Shown: positions 34,583 through 43,003 of the stretch, one piece after another
Position numbering within the stretch: position 1 is the stretch's first letter
Layout: each line of letters opens with the position of its first letter
Source: Arthrobacter mangrovi
GTDB lineage: Bacteria; Actinomycetota; Actinomycetes; Actinomycetales; Micrococcaceae
Direction: 5' to 3'
Length of the DNA: 64,000 nt
NCBI RefSeq assembly: GCF_026011795.1
Contig: NZ_BRVS01000013.1
Location: forward strand, 57,796-121,795
The notes under the pieces: model-generated
What the model was told of the DNA's origin: nothing
Seen by the model: the letters and a program-made list of their open reading frames with translations, nothing else
Databases searched by the model: none
Translations under genes and position numbers: made by a program

Positions 34583-35287
34583 CTACCTGCACTTCTTGAA
34601 GAAGCACAGCAGGATCCGGTCCGGCGGCTTCGGCGGCTTCGGCGCCGATCCGGCCTCTCCCCCGGTTCCGGGGCCCGCGCTTCCGCCCTGCGGCTCCCCG
34701 GGCCGCACGCCCTCGGGACGCGCGGCGCTGCGGGCCTCCGATCCTTCGGCCTCCGCGCCGGCCGCTTCGGCCAGCGGGGCGCGCGGATCGAAGCTCCGGA
34801 TGCGCAGCCCCCGGCCGTCCGGCTGCCACTCGTCCACCGGCCCCAGCACCTCGGTGACGGTCCCTGCCGGCCGCTCCGGGGGCAGCACCCGCACCGCCTC
34901 CAGCGCGGCGCACACATTCCCCTCGGCGCCGAGTGCCCGGTAGAACTCCTCCTCGTCGAAATCATCGAGGACGACGTCGGTGCGCACCTCGTGAGCCGGG
35001 GCATGGGCGAGTTTCACCAAGGCAACCGTGCCGGACGCGCCCGGACTGCCGAGTACGTCGATCTCCCGCATCCGGATATGCTCCGCCGTGCCCGCGCCAT
35101 CGGCCAGGGGCGCAGCCACGAGCACGTCCCACCAGCGGTCGGCCTCCTCCACCCAGCCGGGATCGCGGCAGACCACCATCGTGTCGCTGATCAGCACTCC
35201 CCAGCACGCGTGGCCGGCATCCGCATCTGCTGCGCCCGGCCTCTGGATGGATACGAACCGCGCGCAGACCGCTTCGTCTGTAGCCAT
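34583..35287 (-). CDS. Degenerate trypsin-fold protein
   Basis: A 234-residue soluble protein. The segment ACWGVLISDTMVVCRDPG aligns in pattern with the trypsin strand that normally ends in AAHC, and GTVALVKLAHA with the DIALLKL strand, so I read the first 160 residues as a trypsin-like fold that has lost the catalytic His and Asp. No GDSGGP serine motif is present. The C-terminal 70 residues are a Glu/Gly/Pro-rich disordered tail ending in basic LCFFKKCR. It lies 6 bases upstream of the histidine kinase. It might be a scaffold or sensor form of a conflict-system protease; the fold call is moderate. Confidence 0.5.
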   Translation of the reverse strand: MATDEAVCARFVSIQRPGAADADAGHACWGVLISDTMVVCRDPGWVEEADRWWDVLVAAPLADGAGTAEHIRMREIDVLGSPGASGTVALVKLAHAPAHEVRTDVVLDDFDEEEFYRALGAEGNVCAALEAVRVLPPERPAGTVTEVLGPVDEWQPDGRGLRIRSFDPRAPLAEAAGAEAEGSEARSAARPEGVRPGEPQGGSAGPGTGGEAGSAPKPPKPPDRILLCFFKKCR

Positions 35288-35374
35288 GGGAACACCCCTT
35301 CCCGCTACGCCTGATTATCCCGCCGCCGGTCCCCCGCGTCCACGCGTTCCGGGACTGCGGCGCCGGGTGCTTCG

Positions 35375-36184
35375 TCAGGCGTTTTCGTGCCCCGGCCGAC
35401 CGCGCCCGTCCAGCACACCGTCCAGGAATCCCAGCACTTCGGGCAGGCCCGGATCGGCAGGGCCGCCCAGGACAACCTCGTGCACCGCTCCCGGAACCAG
35501 ATCCGCCAGCACCTCGTCCACGGCGCGGAAGACCGGCGGCGAATCGGCGCTGGAAACAACCAGCACGGGCTTGCGCAGTTGTACCAGGGCCCCTTCGTCC
35601 GGCCGCAAAGGGCCGCCCTTCAGTTCCGCCAGCACGGCCGGGGCATTGCCCAGCATCGTGCTGCGCAGCTCCTCCGGCAGCCCTTCCCAGCCTTCGTCGC
35701 CCAGCACCCGGCGGTAATAGCTCTCGGCCCCCGCCTCGGGCCCGCCTGCCGCGGCCGCCAGAACCACACCGTCCACCAGCGCGCCTTCCCACGCGTGGGC
35801 CTCGGCCGTGAGGGTGAGGATGGCCGGCTCCAGCAGGATCAGCGCACGCACCAGCCCCGGATAGCGTTCCACCAGGTCGAGGGCGATCCCGGCACCGTAC
35901 CCGCGGCCGATCACGACGGCCGGCGCCGCGTGTAGGCCGCGCAGGAGTCCGGCCGCGTCGTCCGCGTGCTCCTCGACCGAGGTGAATTCGTACGGCTCGG
36001 GCCGTTCGCTGCGGCCGTGCCCGCGCCGGTCGTACGTGATGGTCCGCCCGCGTCCGGCCAGCTTATCCAGCGCGCCGCCCCATCCGCCGGCCGAGCTGCC
36101 GGTGCCGTGGATACACAGGATCGGCGTGCCCGCCCCGTGCTCCTCGTAGTACAGGGTCAAGTCCCTCACGCGCAGCTCGCTCAT
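35375..36184 (-). CDS. Alpha/beta-hydrolase-fold protein lacking the nucleophile
   Basis: A 269-residue alpha/beta-hydrolase-fold protein: CIHGTGSSAGGW is the oxyanion loop, YDRRGHGRS the next strand and turn. At the nucleophile elbow, where GxSxG is expected, it reads GRGYG, with Gly95 in place of Ser, and the usual C-terminal GH catalytic His is not evident (VHEVVLGGP occurs instead). So it may be a non-hydrolytic member, for example a binding protein or lyase/dioxygenase-like variant. It is followed by the trypsin-fold gene on the same strand with an 87-base gap. Confidence 0.8.
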   Translation of the reverse strand: MSELRVRDLTLYYEEHGAGTPILCIHGTGSSAGGWGGALDKLAGRGRTITYDRRGHGRSERPEPYEFTSVEEHADDAAGLLRGLHAAPAVVIGRGYGAGIALDLVERYPGLVRALILLEPAILTLTAEAHAWEGALVDGVVLAAAAGGPEAGAESYYRRVLGDEGWEGLPEELRSTMLGNAPAVLAELKGGPLRPDEGALVQLRKPVLVVSSADSPPVFRAVDEVLADLVPGAVHEVVLGGPADPGLPEVLGFLDGVLDGRGRPGHENA

Positions 36185-36309
36185 GTTCCGACCCTACGCG
36201 CCGCGGTTTAGGCGGTCCATGCCGGGACGTACGACGGCGGAACCTCAGGCTTAGGTGCCGGCCGCCCGCCGTCGTTGTCCCCTCCCAAGGCCCAAGGCCC
36301 TGCCCGCCC

Positions 36310-36441
36310 TTACAGCGAGAAGGAATAGGTCCCCGCCGCCAGGACCATGGCACCGAGCACGAACACGACGGTGTTGGCCATATGGCGCTTCTTATCAGGA
36401 TTCAAACGACGCCATTTGCGGCGCAGGCTTCGATAACTCAT
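36310..36441 (-). CDS. Small membrane protein, 43 residues
   Basis: A short reading frame: a basic N-terminus (SYRSLRRKWRRLNPDKK) followed by one hydrophobic helix (ANTVVFVLGAMVLAAGTYSF). This positive-inside design is typical of real small membrane proteins. GGGGAAA lies 6 bases before the ATG. It is isolated, 125 bases from the alpha/beta-hydrolase gene start, with a 13-bp inverted repeat about 55 bases upstream. Function unknown. Confidence 0.6.
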   Translation of the reverse strand: MSYRSLRRKWRRLNPDKKRHMANTVVFVLGAMVLAAGTYSFSL

Positions 36442-36495
36442 TGCAGTTTCCCCAACTGTTCAGCACTAACCCGAAGGGAGCCGCAGCCCTGCTGG

Positions 36496-36551
36496 GCCGG
36501 GCACGTACTGACCCGATTTTTGGGGGATCTGGTACCACGTACGTGCCCGGC
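36496..36551. repeat. 13-bp perfect inverted repeat
   Basis: GCCGGGCACGTAC (36496-36508) and GTACGTGCCCGGC (36539-36551) are perfect inverted copies separated by 30 bases that include ATTTTTGGGGGATC. It lies just upstream of the leftward 43-residue gene, so it could be an operator pair or a long-loop hairpin in its leader. Confidence 0.65.
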
Positions 36552-36792
36552 GTTTCAGGACTGAGAGCCTCCCAGTACTAGAGCGCACTGAGGCACGGAT
36601 ATAGGAAGAAATTACAACGTTCCCCAACGCCCCAACTTGCCCGCAGCCCGCAATGGATGAACGTTCCATTCCGTGCTGCATGCAAAAACATAACCCATCG
36701 GCGGCCGGTCTGTGAAGCGCGGCGCGGTGTGATCTTTTCCGGGCCGGTTACCGGCCGCAGCCGGAGCTCCCGGCGATCGGACCGGAGATGCG

Positions 36793-36826
36793 GAAGACCC
36801 CCGCCAGTCTCGGAGCGGGGGTCTTC
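36793..36826. terminator. Strong hairpin, terminator-like
   Basis: Perfect 12-bp stem GAAGACCCCCGC/GCGGGGGTCTTC with a 10-base loop, immediately upstream of the riboswitch-like stretch. There is no T-run. It may end a small RNA or be an upstream part of the leader structure. Confidence 0.55.
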
Positions 36827-36840
36827 GCAACGGCACCTCA

Positions 36841-36918
36841 GCGGATGCAATGGGGGAACGCATCCGCCGGGCCAGGCCAGCGTCTTTGGGGGTAAATCGC
36901 GGCCGCTCGTGCCGCGAA
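36841..36918 (+). promoter_or_regulatory. Candidate c-di-AMP (ydaO-yuaA) riboswitch core
   Basis: The stretch contains GGGGGAAC and, 31 bases later, TTTGGGGGTAAATCGC, then a CGCGGC...GCCGCG stem. These resemble the two conserved blocks of ydaO-yuaA riboswitches (GGGGGAACC and GGGGUGAAUC). The order and spacing fit, but one base differs in the second block and the first block sits in the loop of an 8-bp GCGGATGC/GCATCCGC stem, which is not the usual drawing. It lies 220 bases before an acyltransferase-3 gene on the same strand; in actinobacteria this class controls cell-wall genes. Confidence 0.35.
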
Positions 36919-37141
36919 TCAGTTTGCCATTCATATTTCGATGCCGGAAATTAATTGTTACAGATCCGCGTAACGTACTGGCCGGTCGCCCGCGGCCCCT
37001 GATACCGAGGATTCCTGCGGTCCTGATAACCGAGGTTTCGTGTCCCGGCAGCCTGCCGCGCCGAGGTCATCCGGCATCGGAACCCGGGCCTTCGGCTAGT
37101 AACATCGGACGGAATTCGCCCGCGATGCTTTGGAGACAAGC

Positions 37142-38332
37142 TTGTCGTTGCCCGCCACTGAGCCCACCCCGCCGAAACGCCCCGAGTTTCCGTACCTGGA
37201 CGGCCTCCGCGGCCTCTCGGCGATCCTCGTCGTGCTCTACCACGCCTACCTCTTCACCGGCCTCAGCGGCGAGTCCCGGTCGGAACTGCCGATGCTCAAG
37301 GAGTTCCTCGGCTGGGGCTACCTCGGCGTCCCGGTGTTCATCGTGCTCTCGGGTTATGTGCTGATGCTTCCCGTCCTCTCGACACCGGGACTGAAGTTCC
37401 GCCACGGAGTGTGGTCCTTCATCAAACGCCGCGGCAAACGCATCCTGCCGCCCTACTACGCCGCCCTCGCCTTCTCGCTCCTGCTGATCGCGCTTTTCCC
37501 GGTCCTGCAGGAAAAGGGCGGAACCCAGTGGGACTCGAAAATCCCCGTCACGTGGGGCAGCACCATCAGCCACTTCCTGCTGGTGCACGACTTCAACCAC
37601 CACTGGATCGGCAAGATCAACGGTCCGCTCTGGAGCGTCGCAGTCGAATGGCACATCTATTTCCTGATGCCGCTGCTGCTACTGCCTCTGTGGCGGCGGA
37701 TCCATCCGGCAATCATCGTCGGCGCCCTCACCGCTGCCAGCTTTTGGCTGCTGGCCGAGCGCGCCTTCGGCTTCGTGCATCCCTGGCTGGTGGCCCTCTT
37801 CGCCGCCGGGATGTGGGCCGCGCAGCTGACCATGCGGCAGCAAAGGGTCCGCGCAGCCGGCCCCGTCTTCGTTTTCCTGGCCGCCGCTACGGTCGGTTGC
37901 GCGGTGTTTAGGTCGGAGATCCCGCTGCCCACCCGGGGCCTGATGGAACTGATGACCGGCCTCGCCGTCGCCGCCGGCCTCGTCTGGCTGGGCCGCCGGG
38001 CCGTGGCGGGACGGATCCCCCGCGGGGCACGGTTGCTGCAGGCGCGCCCGATGCTCTTCGTCGGACTGATTTCCTACAGCGTCTACCTGTTCCACAGCCC
38101 CCTCCTCGGACTGGCGAACCTGCTGCTGCTGCCGCTCGACCTGAGCCTGGGTGTCCACTGGGCCGTCATGACCTTCGCCGTCGTGCCGGCCGTCCTGGCC
38201 CTGTGCTGGCTCTTCTTCCTGCTGGTCGAGCGGCACTTCCTCAACACGCGCCAACGGCACACCGTCGAGGCGCACGGTCCCGCGGGGCTGCCCGAGACGG
38301 GTGCTGAAGACGTGTCCGGCGTCCGGCGCTAG
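37142..38332 (+). CDS. Acyltransferase 3 family membrane protein (OatA-like)
   Basis: A 396-residue integral membrane O-acyltransferase with about ten TM helices. The N-terminal FPYLDGLRGLSAILVVLYH carries the family R-x10-H motif with the essential His, and GYLGVPVFIVLSGYV the second block. Such proteins acetylate cell-wall sugars, peptidoglycan or exopolysaccharide. There is no C-terminal SGNH domain. TTG 37142 was chosen because GGAGACAAGC precedes it. A 220-base leader with a possible c-di-AMP riboswitch lies upstream. It converges on an alcohol dehydrogenase with 44 bases between. Confidence 0.88.
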   Translation: MSLPATEPTPPKRPEFPYLDGLRGLSAILVVLYHAYLFTGLSGESRSELPMLKEFLGWGYLGVPVFIVLSGYVLMLPVLSTPGLKFRHGVWSFIKRRGKRILPPYYAALAFSLLLIALFPVLQEKGGTQWDSKIPVTWGSTISHFLLVHDFNHHWIGKINGPLWSVAVEWHIYFLMPLLLLPLWRRIHPAIIVGALTAASFWLLAERAFGFVHPWLVALFAAGMWAAQLTMRQQRVRAAGPVFVFLAAATVGCAVFRSEIPLPTRGLMELMTGLAVAAGLVWLGRRAVAGRIPRGARLLQARPMLFVGLISYSVYLFHSPLLGLANLLLLPLDLSLGVHWAVMTFAVVPAVLALCWLFFLLVERHFLNTRQRHTVEAHGPAGLPETGAEDVSGVRR

Positions 38333-38376
38333 CGGGGCACGGCTGCCGCCCGCGGGTTCCTGCCTTCCTGCTGGTA

Positions 38377-39495
38377 TCAGGGGGTGAAAAGCCTGCGGAC
38401 CACCTCGCCGGCGGCCAGGGCATCGAGGCCTTCGTTGAGCTCGGAGAGCGGCCGCGTGTCCGTGTGCAGCAGCTCCACCGGCAGCCGCCCGGCGCGCCAG
38501 TGTTCCAGGTAGAGCGGGATGTCCCGTCCGGGCACGGCGTCGCCCATGTAGGAGCCCAGCAGCCGCTTTCCGGCGCCGGCGAACTGCAAGGCCGGCACCG
38601 TCAGTTCCTGGGACGGGTGCGGGAGTCCGACGGCGACGGCGGCGCCGCCGCGGTTCGTCACCTCGAGGCAGGCGGCGAGCACGCGGGCGGAACCGGCGGC
38701 CTCGATCGCGACATCGACGCCGTCCTCCCCCGTGGCCTGCCGGATCAGCGCCGCCGCCTCGTCCGGGACGCCTGCATGCGTGGCCCCGGCTTCCAGCGCC
38801 AGCGGATGCTTCGCGGCATTGGGGTCGATGGCCACTACCGCGGACGCGCCGGCCAGCGTCGCCGCCATCACGGCTGCCAGGCCGACGGCGCCGAGCCCGA
38901 ACACGGCGACCGACTGCCCGGCCTGCACCTGCGCCGTGTTGGCCACCGCGCCCATGCCGGTGAGCACGGCGCAACCGAACATTGCCGCCACCTCGTCGGG
39001 CACGTCGTCGTCAATCACCACCACGGACTCGCGTGCCACCACGGCGTGGTCGGCGAAGGCCGAGACTCCCAGGTGGTGGTTGATCCGCTCCCCCTGACGC
39101 GTGCGCAGCAGCGCCGGCCCGCGCAGCAGGTCGCCGCTGCCGTTGGCCTCGGCGGCTTTCGGGCACAGCGCCGGCCGCCCGGCCCGGCACAGCTTGCAGG
39201 CGCCGCAGCTCGGCACGAACACCAGCACCACGTGGTCCCCCACCCGGACATCGTCCACGCCCTCCCCGACGGCGGCCACCCGGCCCACGGCCTCGTGGCC
39301 CAGCGCCATCGGCAGCGGCCGCACACGCACTCCGTCCACCACCGACAGGTCCGAGTGGCACAGGCTCGAGTAGGTGATGTCGACGCCGATCTCGCCGGAC
39401 CGGGGTGCAGGTGCGTCCAGCTCCTCCAGCACCAGCGGCTTCGAGTCGGCGTAGGGCCTGGGCAGGCCGGCCGAGTAGAGGACAGATGCGCGCAT
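38377..39495 (-). CDS. Zinc-dependent alcohol dehydrogenase (class I/III-like)
   Basis: A 372-residue medium-chain dehydrogenase. Catalytic zinc: SLCHSDLS and GHEAVGRVAAVG; structural zinc: CGACKLCRAGRPALC; coenzyme site: VFGLGAVGLAAVMAA followed by AIDPN, favouring NAD. It is longer in the structural region than the other two dehydrogenases, as in class III-type enzymes (formaldehyde or aryl-alcohol). ATG 39495 has GGAG six bases upstream. Its start is 2 bases after the end of the alpha/beta-hydrolase gene, so the two are an operon: an ester hydrolase that frees an alcohol, then a dehydrogenase, would be a sensible pathway. Confidence 0.88.
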   Translation of the reverse strand: MRASVLYSAGLPRPYADSKPLVLEELDAPAPRSGEIGVDITYSSLCHSDLSVVDGVRVRPLPMALGHEAVGRVAAVGEGVDDVRVGDHVVLVFVPSCGACKLCRAGRPALCPKAAEANGSGDLLRGPALLRTRQGERINHHLGVSAFADHAVVARESVVVIDDDVPDEVAAMFGCAVLTGMGAVANTAQVQAGQSVAVFGLGAVGLAAVMAATLAGASAVVAIDPNAAKHPLALEAGATHAGVPDEAAALIRQATGEDGVDVAIEAAGSARVLAACLEVTNRGGAAVAVGLPHPSQELTVPALQFAGAGKRLLGSYMGDAVPGRDIPLYLEHWRAGRLPVELLHTDTRPLSELNEGLDALAAGEVVRRLFTP

Positions 39496-39497
39496 GT

Positions 39498-40325
39498 TCA
39501 GCTCCAAGTCGTACCCGAATGCTTCCTGTCCGCATCCTGCCAGAACTCATGCACGCGCGCATTCCAAATGCCGGGAATCTCCTGGAAGGGCTGGTGAGCC
39601 TCCCCGGCCATCACCTCGAACAGCGCCCCGGGGATCTCGTCCGCCACCGCCCTGCCCAGCTCCGGCCGGCTCATCGGATCGATGCCGCCGGCCAGCACCA
39701 GCGTCGGCACGTCGATGCCGCCGAGCCGCCCCGTTGTCTCGTGGCCGATGAAGGCGTCCAGGAACTTCAGGAAGTCCTCGTCGGACTGCGGGTGCTCGAA
39801 AGCGAGGACGTCGTCGATGATCTTCTCCACCATTCCGCTGTTGTAGGCCCGCGGCGTGTACACGAGCAGGTAGAAGTACTCCAGGAACGAACGCGGATCC
39901 GGCGCCCGCCCCAGCTGCCAGTGCAAGGCGCCGGTCAACGCCTTCAGGTAGCCATCCATGGCGGACCAGGTGCTCTGCAGCACCAGGCTGCGCACCAGGC
40001 CGGGGTGCCGCAGCGCCAGCTCCTGCGAGATGATGCTCCCCCCGGAAAACCCGGCCACGTGGGCCGACTCGATGCCGAGCGCCCGGAGCACCTCGGCAGC
40101 GTCGTCTGCCATGGCTTCCACCGTCGGAGGTTCCGCCGGCATCGCCGTCCTGCCGGCGCCCCGGTTGTCGAAGGCCGTCAGACGGTAGCGGTCCGCCAGC
40201 CCCTCCAGCTGGTGCTGCCAGGACTCCACGGTGTCGCCCAGGCCGCCGATCAGCAGCACGTCCGGGCCCTCCCCGACCTGTTCCGTCCAGACCTGCAGCT
40301 GCCCGGCCTGCACATGCTTGCCCAT
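39498..40325 (-). CDS. Alpha/beta-hydrolase
   Basis: A 275-residue hydrolase with an intact triad: oxyanion loop GGLGDTVESW, nucleophile Ser in GFSGGS, Asp near LAGGIDPMS, and the final His in GEAHQPFQ. FDNRGAGRT is the usual turn after strand 4. It looks like a soluble esterase, lactonase or haloperoxidase-like enzyme. ATG 40325 is preceded by GGGAGG; the frame extends upstream without similarity. It is the first gene of the operon with the alcohol dehydrogenase. Substrate unknown. Confidence 0.87.
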   Translation of the reverse strand: MGKHVQAGQLQVWTEQVGEGPDVLLIGGLGDTVESWQHQLEGLADRYRLTAFDNRGAGRTAMPAEPPTVEAMADDAAEVLRALGIESAHVAGFSGGSIISQELALRHPGLVRSLVLQSTWSAMDGYLKALTGALHWQLGRAPDPRSFLEYFYLLVYTPRAYNSGMVEKIIDDVLAFEHPQSDEDFLKFLDAFIGHETTGRLGGIDVPTLVLAGGIDPMSRPELGRAVADEIPGALFEVMAGEAHQPFQEIPGIWNARVHEFWQDADRKHSGTTWS

Positions 40326-40579
40326 CCCGGCCTCCCCTCTGGTACCAGTACCGTCGGAACCTCGCGGGCAGTCCGGCCGACCCGCCCCCGGCCGGCGAGG
40401 CCGCCCACCTCGAAAGCTACCTGATGTGTGCGGCCGCCAGAAGGGCACCAAGGCCCCGCAGGGACGGCCTGTCCCGGGGAGCCAGGACCGGAACGGCGGG
40501 CGACGCGCCTGTGAAGCCACCTTTTGGATCCGCTCCGGAGCGCAACTTAGACTGACCCGGTGACGAGGGGAAAAACGAT

Positions 40580-41566
40580 TTGGTAAGCCAGCCTCTAATA
40601 AGTGTCATCGTTCCGGCCAAGGACCAGGCGCCCTTCATCCGCGATTCGATGACGAGCCTGACCCGCCAGTTCGAGGATTCGGCGGCAGTAGAGGTCATTG
40701 TCGTCGACGATGGGTCAACCGACGGGACCGGCGAACTGGCCTCGGCCTTTACCCGGCGGCTGCCCGGCCTGAAGATCATCCGCAACGAGACGCCGGTGGG
40801 CCTGGCGACGGCACGTAACCAGGGCCTGGACAGCGCCACTGGCAGGTACATCACTTATCTCGACGGAGATGACTGGCTGGCACCAGGCCATCTGGCCCAT
40901 GTGCTGGATTCCATGAGCACGCTGGATGTGGATTTCGTCCGGCTCGACCACGTCCGCGTGACACGGGGGAACCGCGTCCAGCACTATGCTCCGCAGGCGC
41001 GGCGCGGGGTTCCCTTGGATCCTCGCAACGACATCGCCCCGCCGACGAAGTCGACGATGATCGACTATGCGTTTGCCTGGGCAGGTGTCTACAGTCGAAG
41101 GATGGCCGACGCTGGTCTCCTGCGGTTTCCGGACGGCCTTTTCACCGCCGAAGATAGGCCATGGATCTGGCGGCTGCACCTGCAGGCGAAGAGCTACGCA
41201 GTGGTCAATTCGCCCGGAATCCTTTACCGGCGGGGCGTCACCACCTCGCTGACCCAGATCGTCGACATGCGGCAGCTCGATTTCCTTCCCGCCTACGCGC
41301 AGGTCTTCTCCCTCGTGGAATCGGACCGGGATGCGGAACTGTACTGGCCGAAGGCTGCCCGTCAGTTCGTGGCCATCCTGGCCCACCACCTCAACCGCGC
41401 CAGCCAGATGCCGGCGGACGTAGCAGCCAGCCTCCGTTCCCGGGCCGGCGGCGTCCTGCAGCTCATTCCTGACGCCATTCGGGCCCGTACCCTGGCTGAA
41501 CTCGACGCCAAGCGGCTGCAGTCCCTCCGCACGATCGTTGCAACGTCAGGCAGGAGCACACGGTGA
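40580..41566 (+). CDS. Glycosyltransferase family 2
   Basis: A 328-residue GT-A glycosyltransferase. SVIVPAKDQ is the first strand, VVDDGSTDGT the nucleotide-sugar loop and YLDGDDWL the DxD metal motif. No TM helix is evident. TTG 40580 follows GAGGGGAAAAA. The stop overlaps the GTG start of the polysialyltransferase-like gene, so the two act together, probably in capsule or teichuronic-like polymer synthesis. Acceptor and donor are unknown. Confidence 0.9.
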   Translation: MVSQPLISVIVPAKDQAPFIRDSMTSLTRQFEDSAAVEVIVVDDGSTDGTGELASAFTRRLPGLKIIRNETPVGLATARNQGLDSATGRYITYLDGDDWLAPGHLAHVLDSMSTLDVDFVRLDHVRVTRGNRVQHYAPQARRGVPLDPRNDIAPPTKSTMIDYAFAWAGVYSRRMADAGLLRFPDGLFTAEDRPWIWRLHLQAKSYAVVNSPGILYRRGVTTSLTQIVDMRQLDFLPAYAQVFSLVESDRDAELYWPKAARQFVAILAHHLNRASQMPADVAASLRSRAGGVLQLIPDAIRARTLAELDAKRLQSLRTIVATSGRSTR

Positions 41567-42915
41567 AGCACCTGATCATCGCCTCAACCACCTACCAGTG
41601 CCTGTCGCTGGCGGCCGCGATCGATGCCGGCGCCCTGCCCGAGGGCGAGAAGATCCTCGTGCTGGCCAACAGTTCCCGGGTCCCGGAGCTCACTGAGCGT
41701 CTCCAGGACGTCGCCGGCTTCGACCGGATTGCCGCGCGCTTCGACGCAGTGGTCGACTTGGCCGAGCTGATCTACCCGCGTCGCCCGCCCCAATGGGCTC
41801 CCCGCACGGAAGAACTGCCGATGTGGGAGAAGTTGCTGCGGTCGCACTGGAAGCTCGGAACCGGCCCCGTGAGCGTGCTGGTCGATTCGATCCAGGTCAA
41901 TCCGGGTCTCGCCCTGGCCGGGGTCTTCCGCGACGCGCCCCTGGGGGCGCACTCGGACGGGCTGATGGCCTACGGCCCCACGCGCAAGGCCCTGCCGCTG
42001 CACTTCGCACAACGGATCGAACGGCTCGTCTACATCGACCTCGTTCCCGGCCTTCGGCCCCAGTTGTTGCGCGAATATGGCCCGGAACTGCATAGCGTTC
42101 CTGCCGGCGCCCTGCGGAAGGTGGTCAGCGAGGCAGCGGCCGCAGCTGAACCGGAAGTCCGGTGGCTTCGGGAACAGGTCGGCGAGCGGCGCAGCGCCCT
42201 CATCCTCGGACAATACCTGGCCCATTTGGGGCTGCTGAGCAGCGAGGACGAGACGGCTCTGCATGTCGAGATGCTGCGCAAGGCTGTCTCGGCCCAGGCC
42301 GAGGTGTGCATTTTCAAACCGCACCCCAGCGCCGGTCCCGCCGCCGTGCAGGAACTGCAGGCAGAGGCCGCGGCTGCCGGTATCGAACTGATCGTCGCCG
42401 AGACGCCGGTGCTCGCCGAAGTCCTGCTCGAGGTCCTCAGCCCTGCCCTGGTGGCCGGCTGCTTCTCGACCGGCCTGGCCACCGCGAAATTTGTCTTCGG
42501 CATCGAAACAGTTGCCGTCGGGACGGAGAGGATGCTGGAGGCGCTGACGCCCTATGAAAACAGCAACCGCATTCCGGTCACCATCATTGATGCCGTCCTC
42601 TGCCGCGGCGTGCCGGCTCCGGCCCTCGCGGGTCCGGAAGAGGCCGGACGACCGGATCGGCAACTGCAGCCGCTGATCGAAGCGGTCGCCTACTGCATGC
42701 AGAGCGTCAACCACCCGTACCTCCGCGACGGCGCAGCGGAATTCCTCACCGCCATCCTCGGGACGGAGAGCATGCGCTACTTCAAGCGGCGCAGGCTGAC
42801 GAAACTGGCCCTTCCCGGCGCGCTGCCGGGTCCGGCTCGTCCGCCGGCCCTGCGCAGGTTCCGCCGGGCCGGCGGCCGGCTGACGCGGCGCTTTCTTGCG
42901 GTGGTGTCGCGCTAA
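41563..42915 (+). CDS. Polysialyltransferase-like (POLYST) glycosyltransferase
   Basis: A 450-residue protein of the bacterial alpha-2,8-polysialyltransferase-like family. KHLIIASTTYQCLSLAAAI is the typical N-terminal strand and helix, KPHPSAGP is the HP motif for nucleotide binding and GCFSTGLATAKF the S/T-type motif. In actinobacteria such genes accompany nonulosonic-acid-like wall polymers, but no sialic-acid synthesis genes lie nearby, so the sugar may differ. Coupled to the GT2 gene by a GTGA overlap. A basic C-terminal tail (about 390-450) may bind membrane or polymer. Confidence 0.8.
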   Translation: MKHLIIASTTYQCLSLAAAIDAGALPEGEKILVLANSSRVPELTERLQDVAGFDRIAARFDAVVDLAELIYPRRPPQWAPRTEELPMWEKLLRSHWKLGTGPVSVLVDSIQVNPGLALAGVFRDAPLGAHSDGLMAYGPTRKALPLHFAQRIERLVYIDLVPGLRPQLLREYGPELHSVPAGALRKVVSEAAAAAEPEVRWLREQVGERRSALILGQYLAHLGLLSSEDETALHVEMLRKAVSAQAEVCIFKPHPSAGPAAVQELQAEAAAAGIELIVAETPVLAEVLLEVLSPALVAGCFSTGLATAKFVFGIETVAVGTERMLEALTPYENSNRIPVTIIDAVLCRGVPAPALAGPEEAGRPDRQLQPLIEAVAYCMQSVNHPYLRDGAAEFLTAILGTESMRYFKRRRLTKLALPGALPGPARPPALRRFRRAGGRLTRRFLAVVSR

Positions 42916-42941
42916 CGCGGCACCCGCCCTCTGGAAGTACG

Positions 42942-43003
42942 CCGGCGCCTGGACCGGCTCGAAGCTAGAAGCACGCCCGGCGCCTGGACCGCCTAGAAGC
43001 ACG
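42942..43003. repeat. Short direct repeats around a gene end
   Basis: CGGCGCCTGGACCG occurs at 42943 and 42978, and CTAGAAGCACG at 42965 and 42993. The second CTAGAAGCACG includes the stop and last codons of the leftward D-amino-acid enzyme gene, so its 3' end appears to have been partly duplicated into the intergenic DNA. Confidence 0.65.

Larger units (their letters stand above)
36442..37141. other. 700-base intergenic region with structured elements
   Basis: No protein gene is supported between the 43-residue gene and the acyltransferase. The DNA is less GC-rich than its surroundings and holds a 13-bp inverted repeat (36496-36551), a terminator-like hairpin (36793-36826) and a stretch resembling a c-di-AMP riboswitch (36841-36918). 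The remaining 220 bases form the leader of the acyltransferase gene; I see nothing definite there. Confidence 0.6.
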
